A DNA stretch of 64,000 nucleotides from Siderastrea siderea. Lineage: Eukaryota > Cnidaria > Anthozoa > Scleractinia > Rhizangiidae. The position numbers were made by a program, and so were the translations under genes. How positions within the stretch are numbered: the first letter of the stretch is position 1; each line of letters opens with the position of its first letter. The stretch lies in contig OZ034975.1 of NCBI GenBank assembly GCA_964030785.1, positions 37,355,069 through 37,419,068 of the forward strand. The letters run 5' to 3'. The notes below the pieces were generated by a model. It saw only the letters and a list, made by a program, of their open reading frames with translations. It was not told the origin of the DNA and did no database searches. Positions 24,647-35,700 of this stretch are shown one piece after another.

Positions 24647-24743
24647 CTGATGAAATGGCGATTAACGTGACTGCGAATGCGAAAACAGAAAGGCAGTGTG
24701 AATCCTTTGAACGAATCAAGCAGGCACTTTCCACAACACCCAT
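24647..24743 (-). CDS. Gene A exon 1: signal peptide
   Basis: The 97-bp exon starts at ATG (24,743) and ends with a phase 1 GTAAGC donor. It is identical to gene C exon 1 and encodes a 32-residue signal sequence with the core VFAFAVTLIAIS. Confidence 0.75.
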
Positions 24744-25579
24744 CGCGCTACAGACTGACAAGGTCTACCGCTCTAGATGCTGGGGATTAGCTTGGAGTAA
24801 AATTTCCGTATACTGAGCTAACTAAGGCGCTTTATCACTACTGTGACAAAGTCAGTCTATATAACATAACTGCAATGTGATATTTATCATCAGATGTTCA
24901 GCTGACATATTTTTTAAATGAATATGTTTCATAGATTCTAGAAATCCCAAACAAGCGACGCATTGTTTTCGTTAAAGGTTAAGGGGAGTAGGTAGGGGAT
25001 AGCGTGCCCTTTAAAAACCTCAGGCACGTCAAAAAAAAGTCACGAAATTGTTTATAAATTAAAATACATATGGTTTTTCAAACGTAAAGTAACCTCAGTG
25101 GATATGAGTGAAAGATATGCCGAACATTTAATCTGTTACAACAAAGAACAGAAATGATATCGAGCTGTTGACGAGGTATTGTTTGGTTAGATTTTCGTAC
25201 AATGCAAATGAAAACATATCAGTAACCGGGTGAACTTTGTACTTGTTTGGCAAAAATTGCAATGAAAGCCAAAATATGTTTGACCTTTGTGAAAACTAAA
25301 AGGCCGCTCAGATACCACTTAAAAACATAAAAATAGATACTCTGGAAGGCTTGAGCACGCGAAATAGAGTGGAGAATTGGTGACGTTACAAAACGTTATG
25401 TCGGTAATTTCTGAATCTACTAGTCAAACGATATGCCCAAAGAAAATGTGAGATCAATGGAACTGGAAGCTGTTGAGAAACGGTTTGACAGAGGTTAGAA
25501 TACTTGCTAAAAGGGTCTAAAAGGTGTATTATTTTTCACTGCACGATTACGTAAGTGGTCAAATTTAAGACTTCTTTAA

Positions 25580-25972
25580 GGACGGTGCCTCCTAATACAG
25601 ATGTATTTTTGCAAAGGGTATGCCTCTGGGGGAAAAGTGGACCTTAGCATGGGTTATTGGAATCCAAAAAGAAAAATATGGGTAACCACGACTTTTTCAA
25701 AGATAATTAAGCAACCATAATTCTAAAAAAGCGTTAAAATACAAAGAATGTATGGCAATTTCTTTCCAAATTTAAGCTCAATCATCTCTGAAAAATGCGC
25801 CGTTACCCCCAATTTTCTTTTGGATTCTGATTGCCCTTGCTAAGATCTGCTTTTTCTACATAGTCATAAACCGCGTAATAATATTGTTGTGTTAGGAGGC
25901 AAATTCCTTAAGAAACCCGAATATCCCGAGATGCGCAGAACGTATACGCAGTGACAAAAGGAGGCACTGTCC
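25580..25972. mobile_element. 393-bp TTAA MITE, absent from the left unit
   Basis: TTAA lies at 25,576-25,579 and 25,973-25,976. The ends are inverted (GGACGGTGCCTCCT against GGACAGTGCCTCCT). The left unit has a single TTAA at the matching place (about 7392-7395), so this is a post-duplication insertion of a non-autonomous element. Confidence 0.9.
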
Positions 25973-26415
25973 TTAAGGGGTCTATGTCACCTACACTGAG
26001 TATTACTCATAAAGGCTAATTAGACGTCAGTTTTTTAAATTACTTTACTAGTTTTCTGAAACTGTAAATAGGTGTGTTTGGCTGCCGATGGCTAGGATAA
26101 AACAGTTTTACAACTTGAAAAACAAAAATACTTTCTCTCTGAGTCTCAAATTTTGAAACAAATAATTAAGATTTATCAGCTGAGTTGATAAGGTAAAATG
26201 GCAACCGTAAAGATTCGCTCTTTACCTTCCAACTCAGTTGATAAAATCAGTTTTTTGTGTTTCACTTCCCTATTGACGCAGCACCACAGTTTCTTTAGAA
26301 ACAACCCTTTTAAAACTGGTTAATGGTTTGTTTTCCTTTGAAAAAATCACTTGCTGTATTCATCCTGTTCTTCTAGAAGTATTTTGCACAGTTTACCCAA
26401 AACGTTAAACATTAA

Positions 26416-26835
26416 GTTGGAATCCATCAGGAAATTGAGTAATCAGTGGACAAAAATCTATGTACCAGAATAATTTAAAGTATATCGCATTCTTTTTTAC
26501 ATTTTTTGAGAGCTATGGATGAAATTTGTTACCTGTAACAACCCCAAAGACAATTTCTTATGAGAGCCAGTGAAATTCAAATTCAAATTTCACAGGAATT
26601 GTGTAAACACAGGTAAAAAAGATAAATTTTTATGCGTAAGATTTCATTTTGTGAAATTTGAAATTTATTTTCTCGGGCTCCCATAAGAAATTGTCTTTGG
26701 GGTTATTACAGATAACAAATAACATCCATAGCTCTCAAAAAATGTAAAAAAGAATGCGATATGCTTTAAATTATTCTGGTACAAGATTTTTGTCCACTGA
26801 AAATTACAATTACTCAGTTTCCTAATGGATCCGTC
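26416..26835. mobile_element. 420-bp fold-back TTAA MITE, absent from the left unit
   Basis: TTAA at 26,412-26,415 and 26,836-26,839 flanks inverted ends (GTTGGAATCCATCAGGAAA against GACGGATCCATTAGGAAA). The two halves are inverse almost to the centre, so the whole element can fold into one long hairpin. The left unit has the empty site AACATTAAAATCC at about 7830-7842. Confidence 0.9.
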
Positions 26836-27112
26836 TTAAAATCCATTATCTCCAAGGCAAAACCGCATTTTGTTGAATGAAGACTTCGTGCCTACTTAAA
26901 TGCTGCTACCCAGAGTTCCATTGAAGTTAAAGGTTTTGAGGACCAATACACTAATTTCGGAAAACGATGACATAACAATGTAAAACTCTCTAAATAGACA
27001 CCGCGCAGAAATGCTCCTTTAAATTCACTCCGAATATGGTTGGCTCAAATTGATTACCGGACGCCATAAAACCTAACACGGAAGAAAAAATCCTGAGGAG
27101 TCCTAATGTATC

Positions 27113-27513
27113 TATACCGCACTTTCTCGATTAAACGCCGGGTTCAAAGAAACGCGGGTCAAAATAATCAAATTTCAGTATTCCAGGTATCCGGGCGTTT
27201 ATTTGAGGTCCGCCGTTTATTTGAAACTGAATCTTTATGTTACTGATTCTCATAGAAAATAAATAAGTAAGTAAGAAAATTAGTTACGTCAATTTTTATA
27301 AGGTTCAAGAACAAAGACTACAAAATTCCCGTGTTTTACTTATGCTGTGCTATATTTTGCTGTAATTTAAGTGGATGTAAAGTATTTAACGCCAAACGGC
27401 GACAAAAATGATACATCACTTTAATAAACGCCGGGTTCAAATAAACGCCGGGTATACGAGGTGTAGTTATAAATAAACGCCTCCGGCTTTTAATGGACGA
27501 GAAAATAAGGTAT
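27113..27513. mobile_element. MITE built on repeated AAATAAACGCC motif (copy in right unit)
   Basis: Orthologous to about 8112-8528 within the duplication, with a short internal deletion near 27,175. It therefore predates the duplication. Confidence 0.6.
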
Positions 27514-27649
27514 TCTATACTGCCTGTCATGGCTCAGTACTCTCGAAGTCAAGACGATCTGGGGGCAGGGTGGATGGGGGATGCCTCCGACCCCAAGCTG
27601 AAAAAGTCCGAGAACATGACAAAACATGGAAACGATAGACCGCTCAGTA

Positions 27650-27802
27650 CAGTAGAACTTCGATTTAACGAACTTCTATATAACGAAGTCCTCGGTATAA
27701 GAGACGATATTCTTCAGTTCAGTAATAGTAAAATGTGTGGAAAATGTAACGAACCAATTTCCCCAGTCCCCTGGCACTTCGTTAAATCGAGGTCTTCCCC
27801 TG
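27650..27802. mobile_element. 153-bp Tc1/mariner-superfamily MITE (right unit copy)
   Basis: Counterpart of 8664-8816 with the same TA-flanked inverted ends and the same length. It was carried along by the duplication. Confidence 0.75.
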
Positions 27803-27964
27803 TAACTGGACGGAAGCACTCTACCAACGACCCTAACCTCTTTGTCTCCCTCAAAGCTATGTCAACACAGACAGACCGGCACAGCCCACTCGCTCGCAAG
27901 AGTAATTATTACGATGAACAAAAAAGGTATAAAAGCAACTGCGTTTGTACAAGGTTAGATTTAA

Positions 27965-28284
27965 GGCGCTGTTACACTAGGCAATTTTTCTTGCAACTTG
28001 TCCCGCAATTTTGTTGCGCCGTTGCAAGACAAGCTGTACTGGCAGGCAACGTTGCTTAGTGAAACACCTCTACGCAAAGCAGGGAAAAATTTCGTTGCAG
28101 CGTTGCGAGGATCGTTGCGGAAAGTAGGACTGACTTCTATTGCTTGCAACGATTGCGGCACCAAAAACGTTGCGAGACATGTTCATTTCAGGGTATGTTA
28201 CACCGGGCAGTTTTTCCTGCAACTTGCATCGCAACAAAAGTGCGAAACAAGTTGCACAAAAGATTGCCTAGTGCAACAGCGCCT
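27965..28284. mobile_element. TTAA-flanked MITE, about 320 bp (right unit)
   Basis: Counterpart of 8979-9297, flanked by TTAA at 27,961-27,964 and 28,285-28,288. It predates the duplication. Confidence 0.75.
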
Positions 28285-29701
28285 TTAAGGACAGTGTGTA
28301 TAAAACAAATATTTCAAACAAGCAGAACATGTTTTAAGAGGTCAGACTGGTTGAAGACTGACCAGTTAGCTATTTGCAGAGTGTGGAGGAGTTGAATTCG
28401 GGCCCAACGAAGACAAGTCAGCTTAGCAGTGTCGGGGAGGAAGACTCCGCCCCGGGATCTCTGTATTACAAATCGAACGCCCTAACCACTAGGCCAAGCT
28501 TGCCTCCTGTAGACAGACTCTGCTGAGCATTTAAAAGGAGAAAGGGGGGGAAGTTGAGAAATTGTCCTGTGTACCACTAGCTTTACATGTAAATTGAAGG
28601 CCATTTTCTCCTCATCTGCGCACAAAGTCATTTATTTTTAAAATGTTGAAAACAATATTTCTAAATTACACACTATTTACAGAAGAAACTACATGTTGTT
28701 AAACTCAGTTTGGGCAACTACCAAACGTACAAATCAAAATTATATACCCATTCAATGCATTATTCCAAGTTCATTCCAACTTTACTACTTCCGGACCTTA
28801 CAGAAATGCTTTTCGTAATCTGTTTTATTTTTTTCCAATACTGGCCACTTTCTCTCCTCTCTCTCTCTATTTCAATTTTCTACTGACTTAAGACATTATT
28901 TAAAGCCTTTGCAGTGGATGTTCTAGGACCAATTTTTATGCGAACAATGTGTCGAGGAAGGGGTTTTAAAATGGTACAACTTCAATACAAGGAAACCACA
29001 CGACTACTTACAACAGTGACAGGACTTAAGTGTTTCACAAAACGTTGTCTTTAACCAAACCCCCTTTTCAAGAAAAGGCATCTGCACATCAAAAAGTTCA
29101 AGTTGAGTTCCAGTTGAGGTTGGTTCGAGTTAAGGTTCAATACGCTGGTAAGCATTGCTCCTATCCCTATGTGAAGAACAGCTGCCTTTTTGTTATTTTT
29201 CCGATCCTACCCTAAACGCTAAAATTATTGCTTGTGGCCTAATTATCAGACTCGTTATCAGACTGGTGATCCAACTTCGACCCAGAGTGAGCTCCAATAT
29301 AACTGGAACTCGAGCTCGACTATAATTTCCGTCTTTCCTTCAAGGAAATTAATACGGTCTTTTTAAAATGGGGCCTGCTTTAGCGTAGATCCTGTTCTCA
29401 GCTATAACTACTGTCTATTGCCATCCCATAAGGGAGCAATAAATATAATAACCAACGATTTTCTAGCTTCATAGTCTTCTTCTTCTTCTTCTTCTTTTTC
29501 TTTTTCTTCCCCCTCTTTACAAACAGTTATTCTAAACTGTCACTGACGTGATATTTTATGTAGTATTTCAGCACTATCTACATTGGAAGTTGGACGTTTT
29601 CTAAGGGATGAGATCGTTCCTTAATATATATTGTATTCCAACTAGAACGTCCCACGTGAGCCCAGTGGATATTCTTGATCCACTTATCACGCTTTTTCAC
29701 A

Positions 29702-29713
29702 TCACACTTGCTC
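29702..29713 (-). CDS. Gene B exon 11: last codons and stop
   Basis: After the polypyrimidine acceptor (CTTTGCAG) the frame reads GAG CAA GTG TGA, giving a C-terminus EIEEQV. An acidic residue two before a terminal valine could bind class III PDZ domains. The 80 bases that follow would be 3' UTR. Confidence 0.65.
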   Translation of the reverse strand, partial: EQV

Positions 29714-32700
29714 CTGCAAAGAAAAAAAAAATAACTATACTCAGACGGACTAAATTAAAGGGTGATCAGAAAAAGAAACATTAAATTCTTTGCTAAAGGT
29801 AAACCTATCGACTACACATAATTAGCTATAATTGTGACGAATTAACGATAAAAATGGGAACTCTTGATGGTTTAATTTCAAAAAGATAACCCCTTTATGG
29901 CGGACACTTTCAACTCCGCGCCCTGACTTAGTTTCTTGTTGCAAAAGTATCACTTCCTGCTTTCACTCCGCTAAAAATTTCCTGAATTCCGTAAATACAT
30001 TATTTCTTGGTAAATTGTTGAAATTTTGATAATCCAAGGCATATTCTATGAGTTAAAATATTTCCATTTTGCCTTGCGAAACTTCCGTCGCGGGCCAGTA
30101 ATCAGCGCAGTATACAGTCTACATGCTCAACAACAAAGTTATTCTAACATTAAAGAAACAGGCAACTTACTTCTATTTCATCAGGCGTCGGGTTTTCCAC
30201 AAACGCCTCATTGTTATGGCAATTAACAGCTTCCAGATTAGAGCTTTTAGAAAAAGAAAGCAGTAAAACATTAAGCGAAATGGTTTGAGGTCGGACTAAG
30301 GATATTATTTGCATCAAATTCTTTAAAGAGCGACTATGGCTGTCCACAGTTTACGTGAGTTAGCCGGTGGGTCGGTCCAGTATGTGCAAATGGGACACCA
30401 AATCTCCAAACGGAATTTTGTTCTAGACATTTGCTGTAATTTACTTGGTAGGACTGAAACTGGAGAGGAGGGACTAGGAAGCGTTTCCGTTTCCGTTTCC
30501 TTGCCCATTGCTACGGAAACTGGACCTGAGCCACCTGTCTCGGTGAATCCGTTGCATCAAAATAGTCAATTAAGTTGAAGTTTTTTGTTTATCCCATACA
30601 CGAAAATCAGTTAAGTAGGGATAAATGTCATGCCTACCTTTCAGTCACTTTGTATGCCTCGTTACCTGAAATTTAAAAAAAAAGGTGTTAATGCCTAAAT
30701 AAATCTCTATTGCGTTGATTGCTGGTACGTGGAATACGTTCAATAAGTCAAAGACAATAGCTAGTTAAGTTATAATAGGTTTTTAATAAATGAAGCAACC
30801 TTCAAAATACGATATATCAATCTGGACATTGTTCAGGCAAAATAGTGGCTCTTCACCTGCATTTTTTTTACCACGTTTTGCAAAATTCAGTGACGTGAAC
30901 TGACTAAATTCAACGTTCCGTGAAGAACTTAACCACGCGGTTTTTTTCTTTCTCTGTTTGAACGTGAACCGTTCACGGCCTCTACGAATTCATCTCCTGG
31001 ACAGTTCGGACACATTACACAAATTGAACGTGATTTGGAACCACCAAGTACTAAACTAAATAAGGGTTAATTGCCTGGAACAAGGGGATATGTGATATAT
31101 TCACCTGGTACTGCCCGAGGCGTAGCCCGCGGGGCGGTGCCAGGTGAATATATCATATATCCCCGATGGACCGGGGTTGGTAATCTCGAGAGTAATACTC
31201 CACTATTTGTGAATCACAGACAAGTCATTCCGCAAGGCCTGTGGGATTCGCACGTGATGAAACCAGGTTTGATAAGTTTGAAAATTTGCATTATACGCTT
31301 TGCCCCCTAGCGAAAAGCAGAACGGAGAGGAAAATTTACGACGCATAACATTCATGAATTTTTCATGGATCACCCCGTTGTCATATCTGAAAAAAATTAA
31401 GCAGATGACAGCGTGTTTTGCAGGGGAAAAGGAAAAGTCATCAAGTTCAATGGTGAGGCAAGACGTATCGTTGAAGGCTGGAAATGCATGTAAAGCGAGG
31501 TATGATTCTTTCGAATGTTTCTTTGTATTTGCTAGTAGTCGTGACCAACTTAATTCTATAAGAATGCGATTGGTAAATTTTCCCCGTATCAGTATATTTT
31601 CTAGGAACGATATGCATTTATTTTCGCTTTTCGGTGATATATTGTAATCATTTTTTGAGGGTCTAAGTCGAGGGGAATATGTCAAAGGGAATAGGTATAT
31701 CTTGAGGGGAATATATTCCATTGTTTTGCTATTGTTATTAGCTATTGCTCCAGCCGTGCACTCCCCTGTTACAATAAAAGCCGCCGCCCCCTTTTCGGAC
31801 AGTGAATAAAAATCAGGGGTTATGTAATTTATTCTCCTGAAAAGAACAAAAAAACCGAGCCAACTGAAAAATAGGGAACGTGAATTTATTTTTTTAAGTG
31901 ACGTTGGTTTAGCGTTCCTAATGACAGCGTTTGACCTTACTTGGACAGTCTAAAAACCAGGCTCTAGTGCAGGCTATATTGCTAAATGCTTCATGCTACA
32001 GAAACCGGGTTAAGCAGCTGCTGTGTGGGCCCCTCTGTAGCCTAAGTGAGGCTTATATTAGCTATACCACTATTCTTTGAATACCTAAGAGTAAACAAAC
32101 CTTTGTGACATGACCGTCTTTGCGTTACTATAGCAACAATCACCACCGCCAGACCGCTGAAACCAATTACCCCTGCGATGATGGCATCAACACTGTATCC
32201 CGCCAGCCCTCGCTGTCGCTCAATTTTTCCACCCTCTAAAAAAAATTTATTTAACATAAGTTATGGATCTTTCAAATACGCCTGGCATTGACAATGTTAT
32301 GAAATGCCACATTTGCGACCAATCGCTAGATTGTTTTTAAACTGAAGGAATAATCCCCGAGACGAAGTCTATTCTTCCACAATATTCGCTGAGCCTGAGG
32401 AGAATAATTGTTTTAGTATAATTGCTCAGGTGATGATCAGAGTAAATGTATCTTCTTTTTTCTTTTCTCCAGGAACATCAAAAATCGCTCGGTGGCCATC
32501 CTGAAAATTAGTGATTTAGTAATATAATCACCTCGCGCGGGGTGATTATAGCAAGATATGACGTAATCCTTGACCAATCAGCGCGAGCGCTTCACTATAA
32601 TCAAGAAATAAATGTAAAGGAGATCCTTGCAGTTATTAACGCAACTTATGCAGTTGCGAAAAGAAAGCCTGAAAAAATCAGGCTTGTCGGGATTCGAACC

Positions 32701-35700
32701 CTGACCTCTGCGATACCGGTGCAGCGCTATAACCAATTGAGCTAACAAGCCAACTGAGAGCTGGTCATTAAATTGGTTCGTAATATACCCGGGGAAGATG
32801 AAGATGAAATTATGAATATATGAAGTTCATGTATTTGAACTACGCAATGATGAAGAAATAAATGTAAAGAAGATCCTCGCAGTTATTAACGCAACTTATG
32901 CAGTTGCGAAAAGAAAGCCTGAAAAAATCAGGCTTGCCGGGATTCGAACCCTGACCTCTGCGATACCGATGCAGCGCTATAACCAATTGAGCTAACAAGC
33001 CAACTGAGAGCTGGTCATTAAATTGCTTTGTAATATACCCGGGAAAGATGAAGATGAAATTATGAATATATGAAGTTCATATATTTGAACTGCGCAATGA
33101 TGAAGAAATAAATGTAAAGAAGATCCTCGCAGTTATTAACGCAACTTATGCAGTTGCGAAAAGAAAGCCTGAAAAAATCAGGCTTGCCGGGATTCGAACC
33201 CTGACCTCTGCGATAGCGCTGCACCGGTATCGCATAAGTTGCGTTAATAACTGCGAGGATCTTCTTTACATTTATTTCTTCATCATTCCGCAGTTCAAAT
33301 ATATGAACTTCATATATTCATAATTTCACTATAATCACCTGAGCAATTATACTAAAAAAATGTAATCATTTACAAGTGTCTTAACTGCACTCTTATTTTG
33401 TCGCATCTTTAAACGTATTTGCTTGCAGTTCTGATTGGTTCATTTCGTAGTTTGCTTTTGTTGTGATTGGTTGAAGTGGTTACTTTGGTTTAAGATGCTT
33501 TGTAAAAAAGTTACGCCATTGAAGAATGTACCCTAATTAGCAAAGGAAAAGTAGAAAAATTGTGTCGAGGTACTTGTTGGAGTAAACTGGACTGTTTGGA
33601 TGATTGCCTAGCTCTGTCCATGCAAACCTATTTCCTCAACACAGTGGAGCAGCAATATATAATAAACATCAAAATACAACGAAATTTGACATTAACACTT
33701 GGCCTTGACAATAATTTCTTGAAGAAGTTGAGACATTTCTCCCTATTTAAAATGATTTTCAATTTAATTTTCTAAGGGAGTCGTTCTCCAATCAGTACTT
33801 GATTTTACCTTTGTATCCTTCTTCACTGGTAGCATTCGTCCGAGCTTCTTTCTCGGTAAACGCACTGTAACCCACAGCGTTCCTTCCTGCGACTCGCACA
33901 ATGTACACGGTGTCACTTTTCAGATCGCTTATAACACACGTCAGTGATTCGCTAATCTGCGTGCAGTTCCTCCATCCCTTTGGTTCATCCTTTTCCTGGA
34001 CTTGCACCAGATAATCCAGAATAGGAATGGCAAGAATGCTGATGGACGCCTTCCAATGGATTTTCAACTGATCAAATCCCGGATCGATTCGCAGAATTTC
34101 TGGAGCTTCTGGCTCAACTAGAAAAAGGAGAAAACTATTAAAGGGGCATGGTCACGCTATTTTAGTTCACTTTAAAAATAAAAAATATGTCCTCACATCA
34201 ATAAACGCCCAGAAATAATGGTCTAGTTTTGTTACCAAAGACTATATTACTTCACTGAAACTATTTTCTGTCGTCTGTTGCTACGGATGGCACGGATGGA
34301 AATGGATTGCAATTTGAAAAAATTAGGCTAAACTTTTCAAATTCTTTCACCGTGTCGACATTAAATCGATATTAAATGGTCATGGTTTGTTTTCTCTTAA
34401 TAAAATTAAGTTAATATGTTCCTTTAAATGTTCAAACACAATTGGGCATGGATAAAGTTAGCTACCTATAATTCTAGCACAGTTCTGACCAGAAATCTGC
34501 GAAATCCTCGTGACCATGCCCCTTTAACTTGCAGCAGTCAATGACGTAAGATATTTGAGCGGGTTGGCCTTTTGCAGATAAGGCAATGAAACGTTATTTT
34601 TCAGATGCAGTACCCCAAAAATATAGAACCTGTATTTCAAAGTGACCTGTCTCTCTACCTTGAGAGCCACTGCACCAATCTGCAATTTAACTCATCTTTG
34701 CATATTTTCCAGGGAAACGTACGTTTCCATAAATTATGCCAATAATGAAATATTGTACATAGGGAATGCTCAGTGGACGTCTAGAAAGCTGTTGTTGATG
34801 TTGTAGCACTTGTTGTTATTGTTTATGTCGCCATTCTTGCTATTGTTGTCCTTGCAGTTTTTATTTTCTTTAATAACGATGCTGTTGTTGTCTTTGCTTT
34901 TGTTTTTATTATCCTTGAACTGTTGTTGTTGGTATTTTTGCTTCTGTTTAGTTAATTTTTTTTTTTTTGATGTTATTGCTGTTTTTCTGTCAGTGCCTCC
35001 AAGAACTTACCTAGCATCTTAATAGCTATGGTCTTTTTCGTTGAACCTAGAAGGTTTCTCGCCGTGCATATGTAACTACCAAAATCACTTTGCTCTCGAG
35101 GTATAAACCTTAGAGTACTGACGCGGGATTGAAGCTGCACTGACGACGTCACCATGCCCTCTCGACTCCATACAATATCTGGTACTGGAACGCCGTCCGC
35201 TTCACAAATCACTTCCGTTTCGTGGTTTATCCAAGACATTATTTCCTCGGAGGCTCCGTCTTTGAACTCTGGTTTGTCTAAGGCACAGAAAAAAAATGGT
35301 TGAATATACGGTGGTCTCTTGGCGACAGAAAATGAGATGAAGATCGCTGAAACCTTTCTCCTAAGTTGCCTTAACACACCAGCAACCTCCCTTGCATTTC
35401 ACTTTCCATACGTTCAACTTCACATGGGACGTGAGGATGGCACAGAGAGCACTCGCCTTCTACCAAGGTTGTTAGGATTCGAATCCCGAACCTGGCGTCA
35501 TAAACAGCTTTTTGATATTGGTAGTGTTCGTCCTTGCTCCAAAGGTTTTCTAGGGGTTTTTTATATGTCTTCCCTCTCCCATTAAAGTGCACCTAACCCC
35601 AAAATATTTTTTTCGTTAAAATAACTCTTTGTACCTGTTCGAAAAGCATTGCGCCTTTTTTTAGGCTGTAAAAGTTACGAAATCTAGCCATTATCTGTTA

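Larger units (their letters stand above)
10946..24743 (-). pseudogene. Ig-superfamily receptor gene A, probably a broken paralogue of gene B
   Basis: The gene keeps the plan of intact gene B: signal peptide, V-like Ig, Ig exons, FN3, TM, short tail. Many exons still have open frames, but four lesions together make a normal full-length product unlikely. A 1.7-kb insertion splits the Ig exon at 16,170-16,423, 11 nt before its donor. A deletion removed two Ig exons and the start and acceptor of the FN3 exon. The 28-bp tail exon has CG where its acceptor AG should be. The Ig exon near 16,919-17,150 is frameshifted. The donor at 18,485 is GTGCGT rather than the GTAAGT of gene B. The first four exons remain intact, so a truncated secreted product remains possible. 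Confidence 0.75.
24744..29701. other. Intergenic region between gene B 3' end and gene A
   Basis: Counterpart of 6432-10,945. No gene is recognisable. Relative to that region it has gained two TTAA elements (25,580-25,972 and 26,416-26,835) and lacks about 250 bp near 29,255. Candidate AATAAA signals for gene B lie on the minus strand at about 28,824-28,829 and 28,631-28,636. Confidence 0.5.

Noticed and set aside
27493..28059. 188-codon open frame on the plus strand
   Set aside because: It runs across the end of one MITE, a whole Tc1/mariner MITE and the start of a TTAA MITE; the equivalent left-unit frame is interrupted. Chance ORF.
30323..30508. Minus-strand frame with TETET repeats beside the tail exons
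   Set aside because: No splice sites of the needed phase (1 in, 2 out); the 28-bp exon at 30,638 solves the join instead.
31203..31721. 172-codon minus-strand open frame in the TM-tail intron of gene B
   Set aside because: The left-unit copy has an indel that breaks it, composition is repeat-like, and the tail exons are explained without it.
32930..33001. Functional tRNA gene on the minus strand
   Set aside because: T-stem is a base short, anticodon loop lacks the conserved U33, and it recurs within a SINE unit with a target duplication.
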